Notes: generated from the sequence alone by a model not told the origin. A stretch of 31,843 bases of DNA from Plicaturopsis crispa FD-325 SS-3 (GCA_000827205.1 KN832575.1:99248-131090); one strand, 5' to 3'; shown: positions 22,041 through 31,843, counted from the stretch's first letter. Program-made: numbers and translations.

Positions 22041-25000
22041 ATGCCCAGAGAACACAATCTACACAAATTCCACTTCATCTTTCGAAGGATCCGTGATCGC
22101 TTTAGCCAGCGTCGCACTACCAATAGTTCAGCTATGAACGCAACTCCGAGTGACCAACCCTCGCCGGTACTCGAGTCTCCGCCCCTACTGGCACCCGTAT
22201 CCCCGCCCTCGCCTTCGCAGGCACCCAAGTCCCTGCCCACGGCGGGCACCGGAGGCCATATCATACCTCCAAAGGTCACTGAAAGCACTGTCTACAAAGT
22301 TGTAACAGGCCTATTGGGCACTGCCAAGGAAGTACTGGATGATGTTAGTGTCCCGGGTCTGAAGGCTGTTCTATCTGGGGTTCTTCTCGTGATCAATTCC
22401 ATTGAAGTGAGTTTCTTCATTGTTTAGAGACTAACAACCTGACCCCTGTTCTGTACCATAGCAAGCAGACAAGAACTATGATGATTTCAACAAACTTGCA
22501 AAGAGGGTGTCGGATATGGATTTCATTCTTCTCAAAGATACTCAGAGGACTCTGCCACCAGCTTTGCATCCATGTGCACAAGTCTTTGTCAAGTATTTTC
22601 AACATGTTTCCTTCAGTGATTGCGTCTCATAAATTTATTAGAGAAATGGCTCAAATTGCTGAGCAGGTCAAGACCAAGATTGAAGAAAGCCGACAGAGGC
22701 GTTTTTACAATCAGAATAGTGACAAGGGTACAGTCACTGATCAAGCAGAGAGGATAAATAAGGCAGTCAGTACATTTATGGTATGCCAGCTCTACTCTGA
22801 TATAGTGCATATTGGCCAGCTTACATCTTTTTTTAACATCAGCTTGCAGCTGTTATTCGGAACCACATCAAAATTGACAGTGTATGTGTACTTTTAATAT
22901 CAGAAGTGCAGCTGCCTGACTATCTTTTAGTTGGCCAATATTGGTTGGTTCCCAGTCATGATACCTAGCATGTAGCTGATGTTTTTCCAGCCCTTCTGGA
23001 TAGGCTAGCTTGTGTACAACAAGCTAGACTAGAGTCACTAGATCCAGTGAACCGTGACATTGGATGCCTTGAAGGCACCCGGGTCAATGTTCTTTTGGCT
23101 ATTGATGAGTGGGCCAAAAAGCCAAATACCAGAATCTACTGGCTGAATGGCATGGCGGGAATCGGCAAAACCACTATTGCTGAGTCTGTGGCCAAAAAGC
23201 TATGTTCTCGGAACCTGCTAGGTGCTAGCTTTTTCTGTAGCCGTTATGATGAGGAGCGCAGCAATGTCAAGCGCCTCTTCCCTAGCATTTCATACTTGCT
23301 GGCAAAAGCATACCCTTCCTTTGCAGTGGGTGTTCTAGAGGCCCTGGAAATTGACCATGATCTTGGGTCTCATGCTATAGAGCAGCAGTTTACAAGGCTT
23401 ATCCTTGAGCCTGCTTTACATATGACTGAACAGCCAGTTGTTCATATTGTAATAGATGCTCTAGATGAGCTTGCCCATGATGCAGGCAAAGAGGTGCTAA
23501 AAGTTATCTACAAGCACTCATCAAGTCTGAGTCATTTGTTTTTCTTCCTGACGGGACGGCCAAATGTATGGCAAGAGATAGGTTTCACGGCCACATCTAC
23601 CAATGTTGTGCACTTGCATGATATTGAGGACAACATTATCAGAGAAGACATCAAGTTCTATTTGATCCAAAAGCTTCAAAAGAACCCATCTTTGAAAAAT
23701 CCTGCATCAATGCTAACAGAAGAGTGGCCCCCCTCTTCTACCATTGATATTCTCACTGAAAAAACTGGAAAACTATTCATCTTTGCATTCACTCTCTATC
23801 AGTTCATAACCTTTGGTGCTGCAGATCCAGTCTATCGGCTTGACCTAATTATGGACAGCATTCAGGCTCAAAGATTTGAGACACCACTTGATGTACTTGA
23901 TGAACTGTACATGCAAATCCTGGAAACCGCCTTTAATATCAAGGGACAGCTCCCGGATGAGAAAGATATAATGTGGAAAACTTTGCAGACCATCCTCCTT
24001 GTCTACACTCCTCAAAGTGCTTCATGCATCAATGCATTGTTAGCTGATAAGCAGAAAAATGTCTACCCTTTGCTCAAACCCTTTAGTTCTGTAATGCAAG
24101 TCCCAGAATCACAAGATGATCCTATAACTCTCTTTCATATTTGTGTGTAATTCTACAACACACCATACATTCCTTGCTAGACAATGCTTGCAGTATATGA
24201 ATGCTAATCTGCATGAGAATATGTGTAAACTGGGGGGACGACCGTCACAGAACAGCATTATTCAATCTCATATGGAAATAGGGCTCTCAAATGCTATGAA
24301 ATATGCATGTGTCCACTGGACAAAACATCTTAGTGCTGGAGAAAGCTTTCATATTTATCCAGAGCTGGATATATTTGTTAGACAACATCTATTGCATTGG
24401 GTTGAGTGTTTTAGTCTGTTGGGTGATATGAAAGCAGCTGTGGAAGCCATACAGCAGCTAATTGTATATGTTGGCTCTAAGGTTAGCTGTGCTATGACAA
24501 TTGACCATCTTGGGAATATACTCAATATACCTTTACAGGATATGAAAAATCACAATTTGGTGAATCAGAGCTTGGTCTATGACATTCACAGATTTGTTCT
24601 TGAGTTCATGGACATCATAAGTGTGTCACCAATGGAGATATACCATTCAGCATTGCTATGGACTCCATACGAGACACAACTGCGGAAAATATATCTTGAA
24701 CAAAAGGAGACTATGCCAGAAATTGTGTGTGGCATTGCAAAGGTCTGGAAATCATCACTGCGCACTATAATTGCGCATCTGAATGTGGTTACATCAGTGG
24801 TATTCTCACCAGATGGCACCAAAATTGTGTCAGGCTCATTTGACAAAACTGTCAGGTTATGGGATGCAGAAACAGGAGCTGCTTTGAATGTTCTTGAAGG
24901 TCATACAGATGATGTACGATCAGTGGCCTTCTCACTGGATGGCACCAAAATTGTGTCAGGCTCAGGTGATCAAACTGTCAGAATATGGGATGCAGGAAGA

Positions 25001-26083
25001 GGAGCTGCTTTGCATGTTCTTCAGGGTCATACAGATGATGTGCAATCAGTGGCCTTTTCACCTGATGGCACCAAAATTGTATCAGGCTCATATGACACAA
25101 CTGTCAGAATATGGGATGCACAAACAGGAGCTGCTTCAAATGTTCTTAAGGGTCATACAGATTCTGTGCAATCAGTGGCATTTACACCTGATGGCACCAA
25201 AATTGTGTCAGGCTCAGATGACAAAACGGTCAGAATGTGGGATGCAGGAACAGGAGCTGCTTCAAATGTTCTTAAGGGTCATACACATGGGGTGCAATCA
25301 GTAGCTTTTTCACCAGATGGCACCAAAGTTGTGTCAGGCTCAGATGACAAAACTGTCAGAATATGGGGTGCTCAAACAGGAGCTGCTTCAAATGTTCTTG
25401 AGGGTCATACCGGTTTGGTGCTATCAGTGGCATTTTCTCCCGATGGCACCAAAGTTGTGTCAGGGTCATCTGATTATACTGTCAGAATATGGAATGTAGA
25501 AATAGGAGCTCCTTTGAATGTTCTTGAGGGTCATACACTTCCCGTGCGATCAGTGGCCTTTTCACCGGATGGCACCAAAGTTGTGTCAGGCTCATCTGAC
25601 AAAACTGTCAGAATATGGGGTGCTCAAACAGGAGCTGCTTTAAGTGTTCTTGCAGGTCATACATTTTGGGTGCAATCAGTGGCCTTTTCACCTGATGGCA
25701 CCAAAATTGTGTCAGGCTCAGGTGATCAAACTGTCAGAATATGGGATGCAGGAAGAGGAGCTGCTTTGCATGTTCTTCAGGGTCATACAGATTATGTGCA
25801 ATCAGTGGCATTTTCACCTGATGGCACCAAAATTGTGTCAGGCTCAGATGACAAAACGGTCAGAATATGGGATTATGCTACAACCCTGGTAGATGGATAT
25901 AAATCATACTTGCTATTGGATAAGGACGGTCATATAAATGGTCTTGACAGCAAACCATATCTTTGGATCCCACATGAGAACAGAAGTAATGGTGCCGTCT
26001 TTGCATTGCATATTTCAGGTAGCAAATTCTCCAAGATTTGTATGGGGTTAGCCTCAGGACTTGTAACCATTATCAAGTTTTGA
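22041..26083 (+). CDS. NACHT-WD40 NLR-type receptor, possibly frameshifted
   Basis: STAND-type receptor paralogous to the gene at 1-4211. Exons inferred: 22041-22406, 22462-22592, 22642-22780, 22931-22943 (13 nt), 22991-24144, 24194-24481, 24539-26083. With all of these the product is 1211 aa. The ATG at 22041 has a good context (AACAAAAA before it). Residues 1-75 are basic then proline-rich, and there is no PNPLA domain. A helical linker (about 80-215) precedes NACHT: P-loop GMAGIGKT 270-277, Walker B HIVIDALDEL 368-377. Nine WD40 repeats span about residues 779-1141, with a unique C-terminal tail. Against the left paralogue, 51 nt after FH are replaced by one base, so the frame hits TAA at 24148 unless a 49-nt intron (24145-24193) is removed. 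It is either functional with that intron or a recent pseudogene. The ligand is unknown. Confidence 0.85.
22931..22943 (+). other. 13-nt microexon of the right receptor
   Basis: It encodes LANI plus one base, exactly like 2314-2326 in the left gene. Flanking introns are 22781-22930 (150 nt, GTATGC...TTTTAG) and 22944-22990 (47 nt, GTTGGT...TTCCAG). Confidence 0.75.
24145..24193 (+). other. Frameshift site or compensating 49-nt intron
   Basis: The NACHT frame ends at TAA 24148-24150. The next frame opens at 24143 and resumes paralogue-like sequence (HHTFLARQCLQYMNANL). Removing GTGTAA...TTGCAG (24145-24193, 49 nt) rejoins the frames in phase 0 at C|YMNANL, at the cost of about 14 conserved residues. 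The donor is weak, the acceptor is good, and the length matches other introns in the gene. Confidence 0.6.
24482..24538 (+). other. 57-nt in-frame intron, no stop codon
   Basis: Donor GTTAGC and acceptor TTACAG match those of the spliced 64-nt intron at 693-756. Because 57 is a multiple of three and the frame is open, an unspliced transcript would add 19 residues instead of truncating the protein. Confidence 0.7.
24782..25875 (+). repeat. Nine WD40 repeats of 126 bp
   Basis: Nine 42-aa WD40 units, near-identical at DNA level. The two residues after GHT run DD, DD, DS, HG, GL, LP, FW, DY. The residue in GSxD runs F, G, Y, D, D, S, S, G, D. Units 2 and 8 are almost identical and exactly 756 bp (six units) apart. 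This fits a ligand-binding propeller that evolves by unit shuffling. Confidence 0.92.
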
Positions 26084-26973
26084 TTCTTCCCAGTGTCAAT
26101 ATGTTTTCACTCTTTTATATCCTTTGTTAAAAATACACACATTTGTGTATACATGAATGTATTACACCAGGGTTTCTACTATGCGCACACTGCCACATTC
26201 ATATGAGAAAATACTGCATTGCCATGGAAAACAAAATAGGTATACAGTTGGAGCTCTAAGAGTCAGCTACTGCATGAATGCAATCCAGTTGATCTGTATC
26301 TTTCCTTTGTTTCATGTGTTGAATTCACTAACAGAGCTTACTAGTTGACAGGATGGCTGTGTTCGTAGGGTAGCTTCCGCACATTATTGTGCTAATGCAT
26401 TCCAGGGAAATATAGGCGGCATGCGAGGACGGTGCATGTTTAGACAACTAAGGCCTAACCTGGTATACAAGTCTACTTAGCATGCACACAAGGCCAAGGT
26501 AAGCAACTAATACCATATTATCTACTCACTGCATTATGTGCCGCCATAGGGACTGACGACGGCACCAGCCCATGATCTGCAGCAAGCTTCCGCACGTCAA
26601 ACTTAGGGCCATCACATAACTCTGACGCAGGCACTCAAGTGCGCTGCTCCACGAGCACACAGTGGAACAATTGACTCAATATGCAGGTGACCCACGTACC
26701 ACTGCTAGATCGGCACATTTTTCCATTACTGCCCTGTCGACTGAATGCCAGTCCTCCTGCCCTGAGCTCTGAGCATGCTTCCCCAGGTCGGAGGGGTGCA
26801 ACACCGCGCAAAGAGGTAGCCTGTGCTTGGGCCATGCCCTGTGAAAAGCTAGTGTGGAAGCCTAAAAGCACCTGTAGAGTACCATCAGGTTAGGTGTTGC
26901 AGGTGATGGACAGAGATACATGCATACTCACGACAGGACTAAATAGGCCGTAGCAACGAGCAGTAGACAACAG
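26084..26973. other. 3' flank of the right receptor; no gene seen
   Basis: AT-richer DNA following the stop codon. It includes a small perfect inverted repeat at 26133-26150 (ATACACA, 4-nt loop, TGTGTAT), within the likely 3' UTR. No coding sequence is recognisable. Confidence 0.45.
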
Positions 26974-27427
26974 CGCGGAGCTCCCTCATCAGGAAAATCC
27001 CAAAATGCTATATAGCTCTCCAGAGCTCTATGAAGCAATTATAGATTCCATAGTGGTCTGAGACAAGTGCCTGTTATAAGGCTCTACATAATTGGCTATT
27101 TTTCTCACATAGCACTCTATAGCTCTATATAGACAGCACACATTCTCACAGCTTTAGGGATATAGTAGCTTTATGGACTTTAAAGGACTGATAATGGTCA
27201 TAGCAAAGATAGTTTCAAAACCAATTTATTTTCTATGTACTATACACAAACAGAACTATCATACACAACTATCTCCCTGGTATACCATACACAACTTCCA
27301 TGTCTCTCTGAGCTCCTGGAAAAGTGTATATGATGAGCATAGAAAAAGCACCTGAAAATACAATGCTTACAGAGGAATAACTCTCCCTCGCAGAAGTGGG
27401 AACAAGTAACAAGTAACGGTGAGACGA

Positions 27428-27815
27428 CACACGGGGGAGATGGGACGTTCCGCGCTGGAGGTAGGAAGGTGCGCACAGGAGCTGGGACAACACGCGCTGA
27501 AGGTGGGACAGCACGGGCGGAGGTGGGCTGTGGCGCGGGGGAGCTGGGACGGCAAGCGCGGGAGCTGGGATGGTGCATAGACGATGCGCGCTGAAGGTGG
27601 GCTGCTGCACGCTGGATGTGCGACGGGGCACGCTGGATGTGGGCTGCTGCGCGCTGGATGTGCGACGAGGCGCGCTAGACGCGCTGGATGTGGACTGTTG
27701 CGTGGGGGAGCTGGGACAATGCGTGGGAGGTACGACGGTGCGCGGGGGAGCTGCGACGGTGCGCGCAGGAGGTGGGCTATTGCGCGTGAGAGGTGGAGGT
27801 GGGACGGGGTGCATG
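27428..27815. repeat. Minisatellite with about 21-nt period
   Basis: About 18 degenerate units, most beginning GCGCGCTGGATGTG or GCGCGGGGGAGCTGGGAC. The best-preserved units lie around 27588-27680. Since 21 is a multiple of three, the array stays open in several frames on both strands, which explains overlapping ORFs of up to 199 codons rich in Pro, Ser and Arg. Confidence 0.75.
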
Positions 27816-28387
27816 GACGGCACACTCTGGTCCTTCTGCACTGGTGCCAGCGTCAAACGGCAGGCCATGAAGCCCGCCTCGCTGCTGGCACTTTCCCCAT
27901 CATTAGCTGACTAGACTAGTAGATACAATGTCTTACCTGCTACCCTCCCTCTTCCTCCTTCGTGACTCCGGTCTGTTGGGCGCGCGATAGCGACATGATG
28001 GAAAACGACGCGCGACGAGTGTTGGGCTCGTCCTCGCGACGCTCGTCGTTCTCCGCTGTTGGCGGTACATTGCGCCTGTGACAAGGCGGGTTGCGCGAGA
28101 GCGTAGCGCGCGTGTGTTGTCGGCCGTCGCGATGGTGTGGAGAGAGAGAGGAGGGTGTGGACGCGGCACTACGAGACGGTGGAGCGCGAGCGAATGCGGA
28201 CGACGTCGACGTCGTGGTCGATGACAAGAGGAAGTGATTGACGTGGCAATCCAAAAGTGGATGTGTGCTGACCTCGGCACACTTGAAGTTCTCACGCTCT
28301 CATAGTTTTCGAAATTTGTTCAAGTCCTTTTATCTTATCATCTTGGTCGCCAGGCTCCTCGCTGCTGGCCCACCCCTACATATCTTA

Positions 28388-28399
28388 GGGGGGGGGGGG
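28388..28399 (+). repeat. Run of 12 G
   Basis: Homopolymer G tract directly visible at 28388-28399; no function assigned. Confidence 0.9.
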
Positions 28400-28926
28400 T
28401 GTACATATTGTTGTTCTACTTGTGAGTACTTCCCTTGTTTCTTCTCACCGGTCCAATTTGTTGAGAAGATATGTTTAGCGTCATATTCGTGCACCATCCC
28501 CAACGGCCAACAATTTACACGGAGTCACGGACATGTTTCCCCATGGAATCACGCCCGGCCCACGTCACGGGGAAATCACTACACAAAGGTGTACCAGTGC
28601 TCGGCAAGGCAGATTCTCGGGGCAAGGAGATGCAATACACCGGGTGCAGACGCACAAGGTACGTGATCGAGCCCAGGACTACTAGAGTACACCAGCCTCA
28701 CACCCATCATGCAGAACATACGTGTCGACGTCCACGTCGTGCACTGCAGTGCATGCGTATCTGCTCCATTGCAAGGCCAAACGCCAGACGGAGATTCGCC
28801 GTTGGCCGCGAGGGATGGCATACCACGACGCCCTTAGTCGAGCAGCGGATGCGGTCAATGCCCACACGTTCCCCCCAATCCTGCGTGCTCGACGGTGTAC
28901 GCCTCGCATGGATATGGGGTGCACAC

Positions 28927-28943
28927 CACGGTTGGAAACCGTG
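28927..28943. other. Perfect inverted repeat, 7-bp arms
   Basis: CACGGTT, loop GGA, AACCGTG. It lies 25 bp from a second, longer hairpin at 28969-28993. Confidence 0.6.
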
Positions 28944-28968
28944 TAGGAACACCAATCGCAAAAACGCG

Positions 28969-28993
28969 CGATCGGGAACGGGGTTCCCGATCG
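28969..28993. other. Perfect inverted repeat, 11-bp arms, 3-nt loop
   Basis: CGATCGGGAAC, loop GGG, GTTCCCGATCG. A compact GC-rich hairpin inside the candidate inverted-end element. No gene is adjacent, and no Helitron-type CTRR end follows at the usual distance. Confidence 0.7.
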
Positions 28994-29629
28994 TGGATAA
29001 ACACCTGGCGTCGTAAAAAACGCACGAGCATCCCGGTCCTGTGGCATACAACAGCGAGTTGCGCTCGCACTCTCGCCAGCTCTCCGTCTTGGACTCAGAG
29101 CTCTGCAACAACGACAGCGTCGGCAATAGGGGTGTGGGCTCAGCAAGGCACTGTGCTTTGAATGAGAGTGTAGCTCGCGTGCCGGCCATAGGCAGAGCAT
29201 CGAGTTGGTTCTTTAATTTTATTTTCCCTCACTGGTTGCAGTAGCTATAGTAGCTATGAAATAAATTGATAAAAAATTGATTTCCGTTACAAGTGCTTTC
29301 GATGCTATCACAGCTCTCAGGAGCTATACTGGCTTCATAATTTTGATCTAATCTATATAGCTCAAGTGATTTTCCTGATGCTCCGCGTACATATCTCTCT
29401 AGGGACAGAAATTGGGGGCAGAAATGTTGGGCAGATGAGGAGCAGGGGGCTGAGAGAGTCGCAACAAATTATAGGCACAGTATGACAAAAGGAGCGGCTC
29501 AAATGCTACCCTAAGCCGTGAGCAACTCTCCCCATCATATGCCAGGCTAGCTGACACAGCACTATCCATATTTCCGTTGCACTGATTTTGGTGTTGTTCC
29601 TGCACGGTGACCATTCTAGAGGGAGTGGC

Positions 29630-30060
29630 GGCAGCTGTTCGCGCAGGAGAGCACAGCTGCTCGCGGACCAGAAATGCAGGCTTCGTGCGGAGACGGAAGT
29701 GCCGCCGATTGCGCAGAGGAGGACGTGGGATATCGATGCAGAGAGCGCTGCTGCGCGCGCGAAGAAGAGAACATAGGTAATCGGAAGTGGAGTGTAACTG
29801 CGCGCGCGGAGGAGGATGTACTACATTGAGAAGAGAGAACACATTCACTGAGAAGATCATAGCTGCGTGTGGAGAAGCAAGCACAACTGGTCACGAATGA
29901 GTAAATGCAGGCTGTGCACGGAGAATGGGGGAGAGACCACGGGCAGGAGAGGATGTAGCTGCTCGCGAAAAAGACGATGCGGGCTGTTCGGGGTGAGGCA
30001 ATTGCTTGGGTAGGGTGAAATGTAGCCACAAAGAGAACACAGGCCGCAGGCGAGGGAGAA
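29630..30060 (+). repeat. Degenerate minisatellite, about 24-nt period
   Basis: The same unit family as 10590-10870, here on the plus strand: units start near GCTGC[GT]CGCGGAG and end in a GAGA-rich half with AACATA- or ATGTA-like bases, spaced 18-29 nt apart. Long minus-strand ORFs across it (up to 172 codons) are repeat artefacts. Confidence 0.6.
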
Positions 30061-31843
30061 AGCGCGCCCGGGATGGCTTGCGGAGATCTCACCCTCGCGT
30101 GTGCGAGTACGACTCGGCGAAGAAATCCGCGCATTCTTGACTATGCCGATCGGATCGACAGCACTTATTGGGGGACTGGCGAGGACTGGAGGTGCTGTGG
30201 CAAAGAACGGATGCCTGCAGCGAAGCCTGGATGCGGGTCGTGTTTCGCGGGGGAAGAGGCCTACGAAGGGTTGGTGCGAGAATTTGCTATGTATCCAGGG
30301 AGACGCCGCCACTGAGAAACGGCCGCCGGCGCCCGTGAGTACATTCGTAGATAAGACGGCTCGGGCGCGGTGTCATGACCATGCGGGGTGCACGAACGAC
30401 TGGGCAATCATGTACGTCCCAGCACGCGTCTACGTGCCAGTCAGTCCACCGGCGAGCGGGCGCACCCTCCGCATACCCACTCTCCGCCTCGCGCAGCCAT
30501 GGTCACCGCCTCGCGCAGCCATGGTCACCGCCTCACGCAACCACGGTCCCCGTAGTCGTCGCGCCAGGCTACCTTGAGCGTTGGCACCCGTGTGTCCTCG
30601 AGATATTGCCCAAGCCTGCAGCACGATGACGTTGCCGCGCAGCTGGCAGTGTTATCGTGCCAGCTCGCCGTGTTCTTGCCCCAGCTCGCGGCGTCGTCGG
30701 ACTAGCTGCTAGCAATGACTGCGCAGCCCGTAATTGACACGATCACCAAGTTCCATGTGGGCATAGCGTCGTCCGCCGCTCCATTGCGGCTGTATAGTAT
30801 CTCCGGCCTGGATGCAGAGCGTCTGCGTTTCCGCGTCGGAGGGGTGACGCAGCGCGAAGGGAGGCCAAGCGCGCGCGAGAGAGAGAAGCTCGTGCGCGAG
30901 CGTGAGGAACGATTATACGTGCGAGTGAAGAACCGTGTGCGCGTGCGCGGGGAGGGTATGGCACGCGCGTGAGATCGTCAGGCCGTACAGAGGGCGGGGT
31001 CTTGTAGCGGGCCAGAGTGGGTGCATCTGGAGGATACGGTTAATAGGCTCTGGCGGTAAGCAGAGATTTCAGGACTCACGCTGACGACCTGGACACAACA
31101 TGATGCGGGCGGCGCGTATGGAAACCTAGGTGCCACCGCCAGGGCTGTTCGAGGATGTTCCAGATCCGCCCAGACAGATCGCGAATTGTGTGTAAGACGC
31201 GGGAGGCTGTACGCGGCGCATGCAGACCCTTGCGTGTTTGACTTTGGGCGGGGTGCTGAAATTGTATGTTATAGATCTGTAGATAATGGTCAAGACTCGC
31301 ATTTGGTCGATGAAGAGATGTACTCACAGAGATATTTGCAAACGGGAACTCCGCTCCGTAGCTCCATACGCGAGAGCGTCGGAGCGATGCCTTGACCATG
31401 GCAGCGCTGTAATCGCGGGGACCGTAGGCGGAGAGTCGAGGGAGAGATGTGTGGCAGCGAGGCACGGACTACTCATACCACCGTAGCTCGAGCGCTATCC
31501 TTGAAGTCACATCAGGGAAATGGCGCGGAAATGTTGAGGGCTTGTAAAGGCCTTGTAAAGTCATGCATAGGTCAAAATCTTCGAAAGATGCACAATGATT
31601 ATACACCACTTTGTAGAACCATACGACTTAAGGCGGCCTTTTTGAAATTTCGCAATACAGCTGAAATGTGTACAATAATTACGACTTCAGACTTGTCTAA
31701 CCGGTGTTTGCAGAGCATATCACTAGTGGCAAGATATCGACTTTCTTTGCTCACGAAACTGGAAACATGAACAATGAAAAAACTGCATTGTGGGTAGCTA
31801 ATACATCGGGCTATGTAATCAAGGTAGACGCTGAAATCGCGCC
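30061..31843. other. Right flank; no gene supported
   Basis: Apart from the 22-bp tandem array at 30484-30549 I see no recognisable feature. The last 350 bp are AT-richer, with short unconvincing ORFs. Confidence 0.4.
30484..30549 (+). repeat. Three tandem copies of a 22-bp unit
   Basis: Units at 30484-30505 and 30506-30527 are identical; the third (30528-30549) differs at four positions. Each contains CGCCTC[GA]CGCA and CCA[TC]GGTC. Confidence 0.9.

Larger units (their letters stand above)
26974..29387. mobile_element. Candidate 2.4-kb element with imperfect inverted ends
   Basis: The left end 26974-27150 and the reverse complement of 29387-29225 share CGCGGAGC, ATCAGGAAAATC, GCTATATAG (one end reads AGCTATATAG), TATGAAGC and a following AT-rich stretch with CATAGC, in the same order. 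The interior is GC-rich, with a 21-nt minisatellite and no recognisable transposase. No target-site duplication is evident. This may be a non-autonomous DNA element, or two AT-rich repeats in opposite orientation. Confidence 0.35.

Noticed and set aside
23047-24150. Separate 367-aa NACHT protein starting at a GTG
   Set aside because: The homologous linker exons upstream splice in phase to 22991; the GTG is an internal Val codon.
24782-25875. CRISPR-like regular repeats
   Set aside because: The 126-bp periodic units are coding WD40 repeats in a eukaryotic gene.
27269-27868. 199-codon minus-strand ORF, Pro/Ser-rich
   Set aside because: Explained by the 21-nt tandem array, which is open in several frames.
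28969-28993. Helitron 3' hairpin
   Set aside because: No CTRR end follows 10-12 nt downstream, and no Rep/helicase sequence is present.

Overview
This is nuclear DNA of a filamentous basidiomycete, most likely an Agaricomycete. The signs are GT-AG introns of 47-64 nt, fungal NACHT-WD40 receptor genes and an Ish1/Msc1 repeat protein. The order (Polyporales-like) is a guess. I find three convincing protein-coding loci, and the rest is gene-poor and repeat-rich.

Left edge (1-4211, minus strand): a nine-exon STAND/NLR-type receptor with an N-terminal patatin-like phospholipase (PNPLA) domain, a helical linker, a NACHT NTPase and the first WD40 repeats, which run off the window. The PNPLA fold motifs are clear, but both catalytic dyad residues are substituted: Gly53 sits at the nucleophile Ser position and Asn192 at the Asp position. 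Right side (22041-26083, plus strand): a paralogue with the same linker-NACHT-WD40 exon structure, including a shared 13-nt microexon. Its N-terminus is short, basic and proline-rich instead of PNPLA. It has nine near-identical 42-aa WD40 repeats that vary mainly at a few positions. A net 50-nt deletion after the NACHT module leaves either a broken gene or one that depends on an extra 49-nt intron. The two genes point away from each other across about 18 kb.

Centre (14846-16375, minus strand): a four-exon gene for a secreted or ER/nuclear-envelope protein with a signal peptide and seven Ish1 repeats. A TATA box and a palindromic ATF/CREB site lie upstream.

The DNA between and beyond these genes shows no credible ORFs. 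It holds an unrecognised dispersed repeat with three long diverged copies (about 7780-9340, 13700-14500 and, inverted, 18820-20560) and at least two short fragments (6085, 16690). It also holds several degenerate minisatellites with 17-25-nt periods. Right of the second receptor, an imperfect inverted-repeat pair (26974 and 29387) may bound a roughly 2.4-kb element. Both receptors look clearly more AT-rich than the surrounding DNA.

Taken together, the window looks like a fungal innate-immunity/incompatibility-type locus: two NLR paralogues with different N-terminal modules and fast-evolving WD40 sensors, set in repeat-rich DNA around one conserved housekeeping/stress gene. All exon boundaries were inferred by eye from splice signals, reading phase and comparison of the two paralogues.
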